Position numbers and translations under genes: made by a program. Below are positions 24,201 to 35,611 of a stretch of DNA of 64,000 nt, piece by piece; the stretch's first letter is position 1; each line of letters opens with the position of its first letter. The notes beneath the pieces are model-generated. The model saw only the letters and a list, made by a program, of their open reading frames with translations, did not search any database and was not told the origin of the DNA. Origin of the DNA: Eutreptiella sp. 'Long Island Sound 2002' (Eukaryota; Euglenozoa; Euglenophyceae; Eutreptiales; Eutreptiaceae); NCBI GenBank assembly GCA_964036045.1, contig OZ038382.1, positions 150,548,961-150,612,960 of the forward strand, read 5' to 3'.

Positions 24201-25580
24201 GGACTGTGTCGTCTGGTAGAGGCGCAGCACGTTAAGATCTATCTGGACCAGCTCAACCTTGCTTCGAGGGCACATCTCCTCTCCAGTTGGGAGGCTGGCA
24301 CACTCCCCCAGGCCACTGAATGGACAATCTCCTTATCCCTCGATATAGTACATCATGAGGCTTGCTGTTCGATGTAACTAACCTGCTGCTGGTAAACCGA
24401 CGGCTGCTTGTTTGGGACAAGGGCTCAAGCCATCCTCGTCGGTAGCCTAGACGCTGGAGCCCCCACACCCAAGCCCCTTATGCTGGACCAGGCGCACAGG
24501 TTGGGGTTGGCCCTGCGGATGGTATTGTGCTTCCCCAAGCCAGGAATTCAAACACACCCTCGAGCCGGGTGCTCTGGAAGCGCTCCTGTGGCAGGCCAGC
24601 CCGCAACACCTCCTTGTGGTCCGCCACCTCCAACAGTGGTTCAGCAGCAAAATAAAGCTCGGACCTACCCACGCAGTTGTGGGCCCCTGGGAATCCTGCA
24701 TATTGTGTCACTTCACTTTCGGCCAAATTGTCCTCCTTCCTCTTCACGGAGAGATGAGCATGCATCCGAGGTGGGCGTCCCCGCTCCCTCCCCCCTCCTG
24801 GCGACACAATGGCACACCTCTCTCCCAGGTCCCCATCATTACTACTGCAAGCACACACAGGGACCCTGGACAACAAAGCCCATCAGACCAGGCAGCTGAA
24901 GGCACAGAGGGAGAATAACAGCCAATCTGAGAGGGTGAGAGGCATCGAAAGAAGACCAGGGAGACACACAGTGTTCTTCAGAACCCACTGCTCGTTGTCC
25001 AAAGGCAATCGGCTTGTGTCAACTCCGGGCGAGAATATGTCCATTTCTAATTCGTGCCTGCCAAAGAGTGTGTAGTGGGGCTGTCGATGGTGCAGATACT
25101 CAAAACGATCTGTGCAAAATGTCCCCTTGAAGATGGAAAACCAGAACCTGGGCCATTTTGGGAAGCGTCGGCAGCAACAATGGGGAACTGCATTGCAATG
25201 GGATGGAGCCTAATGCACTTGGATAAGTGCGATTCAATGCACGGTGCACTGGGATGGCTAGTTGTACGAAGAACAACACTCAATAACAACCGCTGTCCGG
25301 AAACTGCCATCTGCCCTTCAACTTCCAATTGCAGATTTCCATTTTTCTATTGCACCTGGCACCACAGCTGCATTTCACCTTTGCACGGCCGCTCGGCCTC
25401 CTGAAGGGCATCGCTCCCTTCACTTGGGAGGGGCAGGGCATCGTGCCCTTTGGGACACATGGTTTCAAAATGTGTTACGCATCCAAATTGTGTATCCCTC
25501 AAGAAAAGCCACAAGGGCCTCCCAACATGTCGTTTTGTGCACGGAATGAGGCCAATGAGGCCCCCGCAGTCTCTTTTCAA
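21300..25580. other. No firm gene; third G-rich/telomere-like copy at 22545-22800
   Basis: 22545-22700 is the third copy of the dispersed repeat (telomere-like units, then a stretch matching 5125-5210). 21660-22380 is rich in TTTTGGGCC/GGCCAAAA words. At 24013-23812 (minus) a peptide with AALRKAVMDFEASN and NLS-like PKKKRRVR follows a good acceptor (TTACTGTTGCAG) and may be a real exon (about 0.3). Other open frames look like chance. Confidence 0.4.
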
Positions 25581-25588
25581 ACACATCA

Positions 25589-25827
25589 TCAATCATAGCA
25601 GTGTTTCATTCCGCCTCGGCTACCTCTATTCATCGCAACGTAACTGGCAGAAAAAATTAACAACGATGGTACAAGATAATACCGTCTCGCATACGCCTTG
25701 AGTTGCCGCAGAAAATACGGTTGGATCGTCATGTCCGGATGAGCAGTGATCATGAAATTCATCGTATTGGCGAGGGACCAACCGAACTTCAGCATTAAAT
25801 ACGCCACAATGACGGAACAACATCGTG
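25589..25827 (-). CDS. Dual-specificity phosphatase-like protein, 3' exon
   Basis: Continues the exon at 26000-26087 after a 172-nt intron (GTATGT ... CCATCAG). The peptide completes the active-site loop (SRCCSVIVAYLM) and then gives the canonical C-terminal DSP helices: KFGWSLANTMNFM and PDMTIQPYFLRQLKAYARR. The reading frame ends at a TGA at 25589. The last 35 residues do not look like the family, and a donor (ACG then GTATTA) after AYARR may truncate the exon near 25686. Confidence 0.7.
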
Positions 25828-25999
25828 CTGATGGAAACGTGATGTGTCAAACGTAGCACCACCCACATGCTTCGAATCACAATGCTTATGTTCTCATGGC
25901 AAACGGCTTTAACATTCCAAAAGGTTCCACAAAAAGCAGAAATGTCACATATGAAACGCGCATTGTCCAATCGACGGATAACTGGAGCCATGAACATAC

Positions 26000-26087
26000 A
26001 AACTCCATCTCGTGAATGGACCAATACACACTCGCCTTTTTCCAAGCCCTTCTCGACAAATTGATAAATTTGAGCCACATTTCGATC
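26000..26087 (-). CDS. Dual-specificity phosphatase-like protein, active-site exon
   Basis: 88 nt between acceptor TTACTCTCAG and donor GTTT then GTATGT. Encodes DRNVAQIYQFVEKGLEKG and VLVHSRDGV; joined to the next exon the loop reads HSRDGVSR. DSPs normally have HCxxGxxR, where Cys is the nucleophile. Here it is Ser, as in STYX-type pseudophosphatases, so the product probably binds phosphoproteins rather than cleaving them. The N-terminal exon(s) were not found between 26090 and the transposon remnant starting at about 26625, which may have interrupted the gene. Confidence 0.7.
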
Positions 26088-26624
26088 CTGAGAGTAACAA
26101 TGATCGCCGCAGGTACTAATACTCGTGCCCCCCTTCAACCCAGAGACAGAAAACCTGAGTCGCGGCTGTATTGTTGTGTAATGTTGTGGTGCCCAAAAGG
26201 GCATTCGGGCGGGGCCTCAACGGCAGTTTATCCCACGCAAGCCTTGTTCTAGTGGAGTAAAAAACCGAATGCTTTGTGCGATGCAGTTCCCTCAATCATG
26301 TCTTGCTGGCCGCATCTCCACATAAATGAGCTGTCATGTGGTGCCCTTGTCCTCGTTTGTCCCATCGTGGCAGGCGCTTATCACGATTCTCCCAGCAAAA
26401 CAGTTGAGCAAGGGGGCTTGCACATAGCACATGCATAGCACACAATATGGGGGGTGACGTTCTTGGAACAAACCTCAGCATGGACGCCATGGATTCCGCG
26501 GATCCTAGCCTAGCCGACCCCCTCCCTCCCGGGATTCTGCGGATTCCGCGGATTTTGCAACAAAAAACGACCAAATCCTGCACTAGAGCAGCTACAGGTA
26601 CATGCATGCTCACCGAACTTTGTT

Positions 26625-28054
26625 GGTTGCCCCTTGGTGTCCGTCCCTTGGAGGCGAACAATTTGGATGCTACACCATGTGAATCATGGTGGAGCATTCC
26701 AAGTGCAATACTCATTCAGCTCTACAACCAAGGGGGTGTGGGAAGGCCTCAGGGTAGCAGCAGCCATGTGGGTCGCCCTAAAATTAGAGGGGTTGGGGTT
26801 TCCGCTTCCCACTAGGCCGAAGTGGCACATGTCCACTTGGGCCCCATATCGCTCCTCCCCATGAAAAATGCACTTAGGCAACCCCCTTAGCAAACCCAGG
26901 AGTCATTGACTCCCACTCCTGCTCCCGCTACCCTGACTCTGCACCCCTGGCGGACCCAGCCCCTGCTGGGCGGTGAAGGTGGCACTGAGGGTGGCGGTGA
27001 GGCTGCGCACCTGCGCCTCAGCCACCCCCAGGCGCTGCTGGAGGTCATCCCCCCTCCTCTGCAGCGCCTCCACCTCCACCCTCAGTGCGGCCGCCCCCAC
27101 CTCCGCCTTCCGCCTCCCCTCCTCGGCCTCCCTCAGGGCCCCCCCGCACCGTCTCCAGCTCCTCCCCCCTCTTGGCGGCCAGGTTGAGGGCCTGGTCTAG
27201 GGCACGCTGAGTGTTGCCCTGGACCTTTTCGGCCTTCGCCAAGGCCGACTTGTGGTCAGCCGCCCAACCCTTGGCCAGTGCGGCCTCGACCCCCGTGGCG
27301 GCCGCTTGCTCGACCAAAGTCTGGCAAGTGTCCGTCATGAGGGTGGCCACACTAGCCCCAAGGCCTCCACATCAAGGGCCTCACGGGGGGGCTGGGCCAC
27401 CACCTTCGCCACCTTCGACGGCTTGGGGGAGGGGGTGGGGACCTTACCCTTAGGGGGGGGGGGGGCATCCGGCTCAACGACCACCACCTCAGGCCCCCAT
27501 ACGACTGGACCCATGCGGCGGTTGCATCACACACAGATTGGGGGGCCTCATACCCCCCAACCTGGTGGATGTCCCCCCCCCTGTGCAGCTTCTGTCACAC
27601 TTCCCTCCCAGTGTACTCCCGCGATGCTTCATCAATGAAGCACACCCTCAACAAAAAATAATTTTTCCTTTGGGGGGGGTCACATCCCAAACAAGCACAA
27701 AAAAGCCGCAACCGTTTCCCCCTCAGCGGCATTCGGCCATTTGGCCGTTTCCCCCCCAACCCACACAAAGGAGGGGAGGGTGAGGTTGGTCTTCCTCTCC
27801 ACCCCCCCCTCCTTCTCCGTGATGGTGACTTGCCGGTACCATCCGGTCCCCCCCTGCCGGCAAGCCTCGTCCGCCGGCTCACCCCACCGCCAGGCTGCCC
27901 CCTCCGGCAGCCTCTTCTCCCCCTCCAGCTCCGCACGGGCCGCCACCGGCTTGGCGGCCCGTGTCCCTGCTACTTCTGCTGCTCCTGCTGCTGCTGCTGC
28001 TGGTGCCTCGGCTGCGTCCTTGACGAAGAGACGCGGCAGCTGCAGGATTGTGGC
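26625..28054 (-). pseudogene. Copy C: coiled-coil protein and truncated second oxygenase-like domain
   Basis: Begins after a conserved acceptor (TTCTTCCCAG) with ATILQLPRLFVKD, as in copy A. The frame is lost several times (near 27680 and 27350, at C runs). The coiled coil (ALAKAEKVQGNTQRALDQAL region) is recognisable. A TGA at the same place as in copy A separates it from LLRGLPKCIFHGEERY. Homology ends near NEYCTWNAPPW, before the predicted metal-binding residues. Confidence 0.8.
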
Positions 28055-28308
28055 CTGGGAAGAACAAAAGAAACAAAAAAAAAACACGCGACAACTACCG
28101 CGATAACTCGCGCGATAACCTAGTTAGAACGCCATTACCCACGCGACAACTCACGCGATAACCCCCGCGATAACCCCCACCATAACTAGTTAGAACGCGA
28201 TAACCTAGCGCGATAACTAGTTAGAGCACCTAGTTAGAACGCAATAACCTAGCGCGATAACTAGTTAGAGCAGGGGTTAGTGCAGGGTGTAGTGGGCAAT
28301 TTTCACAC
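28055..28308 (-). other. Copy C intron 1 carrying CGCGATAAC array
   Basis: GTGTGAAAA donor and TTCCCAG acceptor are at the same positions as in copy A. The interior is an array of CGCGATAAC and CTAGTTAGAGC words (28085-28275). Confidence 0.7.
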
Positions 28309-30416
28309 CTAGTGACATGGGCACATGCCTTTGCCCTCCTTCTTGGGGTCGTCCAGCACCAGGCCCAGCCTCCGCAGCCACACGAAGTCGGTGACGGCTG
28401 CATACTCCCCCACTTGCCTCCACTCCACCACCTCGACCTCAGGGGCCACCCTTGCCACTCCTCCATACAATCCCTTCCTCACCACCAAAATGCACCCCGG
28501 CGGCACCCTAATCCCCACATGCCCTTGTAAGGTGGGCCAGGGCAGTGCCTCCCCATGGCACACCTTGGCCAAGGGGCACTGATCGGGGTGGCCTGCGACC
28601 CCCCCCACCTCCTCATTAGTGAGGGGGGCAACCACCTCCCTCCCACCCCCCCCCACCCCGACAGCAAAAAATGCCCGGTGGTTGTTCCCACCGGGAGCAA
28701 GCATTGAGCACATTGCTCAATGCTGACCCCATTGGGGTCCTCCACCAACTCCTCCTCCTTCCCCCCCTCCGGCTCCTCACCCTCCTAGCATGGCACACAA
28801 AGGCCATCTTTGTGGGTGGCGCACAAAGCCGCCCGGTCGCAGCCGTAGCACTTGGCTACGACCTTCCCCCTACACCTAACCGCCCCCCCACAGGGGACGG
28901 TCTTGGCCACCTGGCCACCAGGTGCCCCCAGCTGGGGCCGCTTGATGGACTGGGTAACATGCAGGTTGGGGAATCGAAGATTAGGGCCTGGGGTTAGCTC
29001 AATTGCAAAGAATGCCATGAGGCGAGGATTGGTCACACCAGTGGGCGAGGCCTTTGGAATGCCCGACCGCCGGTGGACATCAAGGGCATTAAAAAAAAAG
29101 GCAGTGCCCCTCTTGAATGGCACAGCCCTCTCCACCCAAGGGTCAGGGCACCCCGAACTGCTGGAGGGCACAAAAAGAAAATGCGACCCATCCTCGGCCT
29201 CATGATTATGGGTGAGCATATGAGGCAATTGACAATCAATGTGCCTTCAAGAATGGTGTAGGGGGGGGCATCGCGATGGAGGTGCTCGGGGGTGTGGTCA
29301 TAGCTCGAAATTTCGGCCATGTCAAGGATGGTGCAGCTCCACCCAAACCCCCCCCACCACACTCTTCTTCGCAGTCTCAAGCAAACGATCTGCCACCCTT
29401 TTGAGGACTGGCAGATCGTGGAGCTTGTGGGGGTTGTGCTTGTGGTGGTTGGCACCCCCATAGTTGCGATACACTGTGCGGCGGGTCCCAGAATCTTGGG
29501 GCCTGCCCACAATGGGGGGGTTCTCATTGAAAATGGGTGCCTTCTCTGAGAGAGGCACCCTATCCAGATCTTCCAAAAGACTGTCCGGGTGCACAGCACT
29601 CAAAAAATCGTGCTCGATCAGGTGGTTCACCACCAGCCTCCCCCTGGTGGTCGGCACAAGATCATTGGGGTCCCTATTAAAGGCCCCCAAGGGCTCGGCA
29701 GCAACCACCTCCTCCGCCTCCCCAATAAGGGGGGCTGTTGCTCCAAAAGGAAAAAGAATCACCCCAAGCCCCGAAACAATGTTGGGAGTGGTGACCCCAT
29801 ACCACTCACGCGCCCACTCCCTTGTGGGGCAAAGGGAGTGCATGGGGAGCTTGGTTTCGGGATCGTCAGTGCAGACCCGGCGGGTGTTGTGGGTGAGGGG
29901 TTGGGGGAACCAACCATCCGTCTTCCCCTTCCCCTTACCAGGTCCGATCCTTACCTTCTGGACACTAATCATTAGGGGTTTGTGGGGCTTGTCCTTCCCC
30001 CTCCCACCCCGCACCTCCACCACCTCCTCCACTTCCTCCTCCACATCCTCCTCTTCCTCCTGACCCACATAAAGGGTCGTCTTCGTCCCCGCACCCTTCT
30101 CGGCATGGGCCGTGACGGACTCCACCACCGCCTCCACATCCTCCGGATGAAGCTGGATCAAAAATCCAGCAACCCCTGGATTTACCTCTAGCAACTCGAA
30201 GATGTAGTTGCTGAGAACCAGGGGGTCTTTCTCGTCGGCCATGAAGGGGGAACGATGGACGATGAGTCCAAAGTCCACACCATGTTCAAAACGACTCGCC
30301 AAAGGGCGCCTCACATTGATGTCACCCATCGTAAACCACTCGGGACTGCCAAGGCGACGGACCCCAAGGAGCTTTTGATGGTGCTCGCACCAAGCGTGGG
30401 CAGCAGCAAGGGCCAT
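28309..30416 (-). pseudogene. Copy C: first oxygenase-like protein, broken
   Basis: ATG at 30416 (MALAAAHAWCEHHQKLLG). Compared with copy A, C has a 1-nt insertion near 29345 and a frame change at the C run near 28645. It also has two nonsense codons at positions where A has Gln codons: TAG at 28785-28787 (A has CAG after CVPC) and TAG at 28309-28311 (A has CAG at the exon end). In the segment 29228-28785 the metal-ligand region reads in one frame (HFLFVP ... GTAFFFNALDVHR), because the A run there is 9 long, against 10 in copy A. Confidence 0.85.
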
Positions 30417-30764
30417 TGTAGATTATTTGAGAGCTAAAGCGAAGAGGGGAAACATGGAACAAGAGAAAATGAAGCGCGATAACCTACGCGATAACTCGCG
30501 CGATAACTAGTTATCGCGCGATGACCCATGCGATAACTAGTGCTCTAGCCGCGTTCTAACCCCGTTCTAACTAGTTGGAGCACAAAAAGACCAAATCGCA
30601 AAAAGTGCAAAACGGGCAATACCGAGCAAACGAGACATGCAAGGCACATTGTTGCATCATAGTGCACCCATGAAACATGTGAAATTCCGCGTTCCAACCA
30701 TATTAACAACACCCAAAATTGGGGGGGTTCCGCACCACGCCCTAGAACAGCGCATCCCATGGTG

Positions 30765-32103
30765 GTTGTGCTTGTGGTGGCTGCGCCCCCCATAGTTGCC
30801 GTACACTGTGCGGTGGTCCTCTGAATCTTGGGGCCTACCCACAATGGGGGGGTTCTCATTGAAAATGGGTGCCTTCTGTGAGAGAGGCACCCTCCCAAGG
30901 CCTTCCAAAAGACTCTCGAGCTGCACAAGACTCAAAAAATTGTGCTCGAGCAAGTGGGTCACCACCAACCTGTCCCCCGTGGTGACCAAAAGATCCACTG
31001 GATCCCTATTAAAGGCCCCCATGGGCTCTGCGTCAACCACTTCCTCGGCCTCCCCAATAAGGGGAGGTGTTGCCCCAAAAGGAAAAAGAATCACCCCCAG
31101 CCCCGAAACAATGTTGGGAGTGGTGACCCCATACCACTCACGCTCCCACTCCCTTGTGGGGCAAAAGGAGTGCATGGGGAGCTTGGTTTCGGGGTCCTCA
31201 GTGCAGACCCGGCGGGTGTTGTGGGTAAGGGGTTGGGGGAACCAACCATCCATCTTCCCCTTCCCCTTACCAGGTCGGATCCTTACCTTCTCGACACTAA
31301 TTATGAGGGGGTGGTGGGGCTTGTCCTTCCCCCTCCCACCCCCCGCTTCCTCCACCTCCTCCCCTTCCTCCTCCACATCCTCCTCTTCCTCCTAACCCAC
31401 ATAGAGGGTCGTCTTCGTCCCCGCACCCTTCTCGGCATGGGCCGTGACGGACTCCACCACCGCCTCCACATCCTCCGGATGAAGCAGGATCAAAAATCTA
31501 GCAACCCCTGGATTTACCTCTAGCAACTCGAAGATGTAGTTGCTGAGAACCAGGGGAGTCGTTGTCGTCCACCATGAAGGGGGAACGATGGATGATGAGT
31601 CCAAAGTCACACCCTTCTCAAAAGTACTCACCACAGGCCGCCTCACTTGGGTGTCACCCATCGTAAACCCCTCAGGTCCGCCAAGGCGACAAACCCCAAG
31701 GAGCTTTTGATGGTGCTCGCACCAAGCGTGGGCAGCAGCAAGGGCCATGTTAAAGAATTTCAGAGCTAAGGCGAACAAGAGCAAACGAAGCGCGATAACC
31801 CCCGCAATGACTAGTTTTCGCGCGATAACTAGTTTTCGCGCGATAACTAGCGCGATAACTAGGTCATCGCGCGATAACCCCCGCGATAACTAGTGCTCTA
31901 ACCCCGTTCTAACTAGTTAGAACAGAAAGGAACCAAATCGCAAAAAGTGCAAAACGGGCAATACCGAGCAAACGAGACATGGAAGGCACATTGTTGCATC
32001 ATAGTGCACCCGTGTAACATGTGAAAGTCCGGGTTCCAGCCATATTGACAACCCGCAAAATCGGGGGGGGGGTCCGCACCACGCCCTAGAACAACGCATC
32101 CCA
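30765..32103 (-). mobile_element. TIR transposon, copy B (right end only)
   Basis: Right terminal repeat at 32076-32103 (26/28 to copy A), a CGCGATAAC array (31790-31925), the conserved ATG at 31748, and coding homology in two frames (31748-31392, then 31376-30765). B is cut after NYGGRSHHKHNHH, where the terminal repeat of copy C begins (30759 downward). The rest of B is not in the window. Confidence 0.85.
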
Positions 32104-32370
32104 CATGCGCTGCATGTTGCATAACCTCTTTCGACCAACCCTACCCTTGTAGTACCAATATGAGCATGGGCCACAGCTGCAGGTTGCCTTGCAGCGGGAG
32201 GCTGCGTCCCAACAACAAAATTTAACGTGGTGGGGGCAACAACTGTGGGGGATTTGAAGGCGACGGTTGCGGTGACTGTGGAGCGTATAATTGAGCGGGC
32301 TTGTTCTTCTTCTTTTTCTTCACGGCGGCCTTGGGCTGATCAGCATTCGGCTGACCATTCAGGGATTCTC

Positions 32371-32960
32371 TCAGGCTGTCATGCCCTGACATATCATCAT
32401 AGAGTCGCCCCCTTCCGGAAGGCTAGACGCAACAGCAAGGAGCTTGAGCAGGAAATTTTCTCGTGACATAGCTCCCCAACCCGAGATGTCAACGTCCAAT
32501 GACTTCGCAATGCTAGGCAAAGAGCGCCCCGAGCTTACCAAACCACAGATTGCAGTCCACATATTGCGGCTTTGATGAATTTCATAGCGATCACTCAAGT
32601 GCTGCGGCCATCTGCCCATAAATTTGTGTTCTCTCACCATACAGTTCAACTTCCTGCACCAGTAGCACGGATTGTTCTATTTCCATCGTTGGAGAGAGAG
32701 AGATCATCAGAGTTCCTAGCATATCCGGAAGGAACCGTCGTCCGTTGTTGGGCTTCAATGATGATGAGGGTACCCTCAGGCCTGTTGCCCCCGGCTTTCT
32801 AGCCTTCTTCTTGGAACCCTTGGTTCCACCGGATGCCACCTCGTTCTTCTTCGCTTGCGCCCATGTCTGACAAAAGAGTCTGCATTCCCTCGATGAGCTG
32901 TGCGTCCATGTTCAACATAGCGATGACAACAATGAAATACGATCACCGAAATAAGAACAG
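32371..32960 (-). CDS. Possible small gene, unknown
   Basis: Protein-like pieces in minus frames: MLNMDAQLIEGMQTLLSDMG (near 32920), then a Lys-rich GGTKGSKKKARKPGATGL (near 32810), a coiled-coil-like EIEQSVLLVQEVELYGERTQ (near 32650), then AICGLVSSGRSLPSIAKSLD. They need at least two frame changes or short introns to connect. No domain recognised. Confidence 0.25.
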
Positions 32961-32969
32961 CTCCTTCGT

Positions 32970-34660
32970 GAAGAGATTCCCGGTTGTTTCTAGTGCACAA
33001 GCAGTTTGGCGGCAGAGCAAGCAGATAGCATGAACACAAGAGCACTGCCCACAAGATTGGATCATTGGTAATAATAATAATAGGCTGAAAGAAGTGCAAT
33101 CCAAAGATCAACATGCGGGTGTCGGGTCCACGGCCGTCAACGAACCCTCACCCGCGCCTTGTTCCATCCCACACCTTTCGTGCCCTATGCGCTATCAAAC
33201 ACAGCAAACCATGGAAGTTCAGTCCCCGCTTCGGGCCAGTGTATCATATACACGCAAAAACATCCCTTGCGCCCAACCCACACCCGGAAAAATTGTTGAA
33301 CTGGTTAGCCCGGGTAAGGTAAAACGCCCCTATCGAGGACCACTTTTGGTCCGGCAAAATCTGGCCGATTTCTGCAGACCTGGAGGGCCAGTTTTTTTCA
33401 GGTTACAGATGCCGGCTGGGGCCAGTGATTGCCGTTTACAGAACAGTTTTTGGTCGCAGGATCGTGGAGAACAATTTAAATAGAAATCGCCCTTTTTTAG
33501 GCGCTCCAGACCCCCCTGCTCCTATCGAGGCCACCCTTCATCGTGGGATTTCTAATAGCGCTTTTAACTTCTTGCAGATTTCTTTCCATATCTTACATTG
33601 TTGAGGTAGAACATTGCCCCAAATCACAAGACATCCATAAAAACATACAAAATTTTCAGGCCCTTTTTAATTTTTGGATCATGGATGCAGTGGCATGGGG
33701 AACACCAAAGAAAACGGTATAGGGCCCCACGGATCTCCAACAAAGCCAGGTCTTTTTTCTTATCCTTTAAACAAGGATGCTATCAATACGGAAAGGGTGT
33801 TTTGGCGATGGTTTTTCGCAAACGAGTGAGATGAGGATGGCAAAGGCGTTGGGAGGTGTTGTCAAATCGGAGGGAGTTGTCGTCAAATGCATTGAGGTTG
33901 GGTGCAATAGTAACAAGCAATGGCTTCTCCACCGCATCACTTGATCTGAACAATAAACAAAAGGAAAAGGGGGAGAAACAACAACACAAGAAGGTGATAG
34001 GTGCTGACAAGGGAGGCAGGTGTGCAACAAAACACCAGAAAAGACTGCTCACTGGTCCATAAGCTGAAGTGAAACAGTGACATATCGAAGGATCATCGTG
34101 CAGCGTCGGACAGTGATACCTACCCTCTTGCTCCTCTCTTGCAACCTATATGCACAGGTACACACCATCACTTCAGAGGAAAGCGAAGCACGTTAGCCTA
34201 CACATGTTACCAGGCGCCATCAGCAAGGGCAGGGGTTCGGTACAGCACTGAAAAAACACTCTGCCTGAGCACTGCATGTCACACAAGCCATTTATGTGTG
34301 ATCCCTCTGGCTTGTCTCACTCAGCTCGCCTTTCGTCTCCTCTGCCGCAACCCCTATTAGTTCAGGGAACTCGCCTTATTGGAGTAAGGCCCATGGTCTC
34401 AAAAGACCACCATGTATATGCAGAAAACCCATGTGGAAGGTTTGCATCATACATACACAAGCTACAGTACACAGGTACAAAAAACAGCCGCAGGGTACAG
34501 CGGACAGTCACTTCGACCTGTGCAGAAAATTCAGCAAAGAACTCTTAGATTCACAAGCCTTGGTAGTCACCACAAAGGAAAAAGACAAGAAAATATAAGA
34601 AAATATAAGAAAATATCCCATTCCCTACCCATGCCCAGGTTCTAAAGATCAGAGTGTCAC
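32970..34660. other. No recognisable gene
   Basis: Open frames are short and without domains. A Pro/Lys-rich plus-strand frame (33094-33483) is probably chance. Confidence 0.4.
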
Positions 34661-34672
34661 GTTGTTGCATGC

Positions 34673-35231
34673 TCAAAAAGACTGTCGCTTCAGATTTCGC
34701 TCAGCAGCACATGTGTCTGCAAAAGCTGCACCTTCGTTAGCCCACCTGTCCACAGTATGCATGGAGAAACATCTCCCTAGCCCGTACCTGGTCCACAGGG
34801 CAAAGAGTTTAGGTCTCCACCACCGCCGTGGGTATGAGTGCCAGCCCGTCCCCCACACTAGAGATCTAATATTCAGCTGCAGGTCGCGGGGGGACAATGC
34901 ATACCAGATCGACTTAAGCACAAGAGAGGGGAACTGGCTTCGCCACACACTGCGGGCGTTTGGGGATTTACAGCTCACCCATCTGGTCCATTCAGTTGGC
35001 TGTTGCACTGCTGCAGGTGACAGTTCAGTAAGAATACCTTTGCGCGTGAGGGAGAAGCCACTATCCACCATAGATGGAGTAAGCGTCGCCTCTCCCCAGA
35101 CCACTGCATCCCCATGGGGATCCCACTTCAGGGGAATCTGGTAAATGCGCCTGAGTGTTACAGCTAGCGCCCGTTTTACAGAAACAATTAAGTCATCTGG
35201 CACGTGAATAATAGCCAAATATACATTATTT
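34673..35231 (-). pseudogene. Reverse transcriptase-like element, C-terminal part (interrupted by copy A)
   Basis: About 180 codons, starting right at the transposon end and continuing in frame from the other side (41806 upward) if the transposon and a 2-bp AA duplicate are removed. The peptide has IIHVPDDLIVSVKRAL, LKWDPHGDAVVWGEA and FPSLVLKSIWYALSP, patterns I associate with the C-terminal region of the RT-like protein encoded at 42-44 kb. Ends at about 34673. Confidence 0.6.
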
Positions 35232-35259
35232 TGGGATGCAGCGTTCTAGGGCGTGGTGC
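35232..35259 (+). repeat. Terminal inverted repeat, left, copy A
   Basis: 28 bp, perfect inverse of 41778-41805, beginning TGGGATGCAGCGTTCTAGGG. A short AACCCC match continues inward after a 2-bp difference. Confidence 0.95.
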
Positions 35260-35399
35260 AAAACCCCTAGTTAGAACGCAATTTCTGGAACACCCACCTA
35301 CCCTCAATTTTGGGGCAAACCACCTAAAAAAATGGATTCAGCACCCTCAAAAACCCCCCATCCCCTTTCTTTCCCCACATAACCCTCATTGTAGGGGTG

Positions 35400-35545
35400 G
35401 TTTTTGGGGGGGGGTCAAAGAGTTAGAGCACAGTTAGAACAGAGTTAGAACGCAGTTAGAGCACCTTGCTCTAACTAGTTATCGCACTAGTTATCGCGCG
35501 ATAACTCAGTTATCGCGTAGTTATCGCGGGTAGTTATCGCGCACC
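35400..35545. repeat. GTTATCGCG/CTAGTTAGAGC array, tail of copy A
   Basis: Words GTTAGAGC, GTTAGAAC, CTAGTTATCGC and the palindrome GTTATCGCGCGATAAC between the stop codon at 35612 and the left terminal repeat. Confidence 0.85.
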
Positions 35546-35611
35546 CCTCCTCCCTCCCTCCCTAGGACAAACAACACAAAACACTTGGCACAAAGCATCT
35601 GTGGTCGTTTT

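Larger units (their letters stand above)
26625..30759 (-). mobile_element. TIR transposon, copy C (left end missing)
   Basis: Right terminal repeat at 30732-30759, 26/28 identical to that of copy A. Homology to copy A then runs through oxygenase-like exon 1, intron 1, the coiled-coil exon and the start of the second oxygenase-like domain, and stops at about 26625 with no left terminal repeat. The right end abuts copy B at its coding sequence (30760), as if C inserted into B. Confidence 0.85.

Noticed and set aside
28085-28275. CRISPR array
   Set aside because: Repeats are short, irregularly spaced, partly palindromic, have no unique spacers of constant size, and lie in introns of a eukaryotic transposon.
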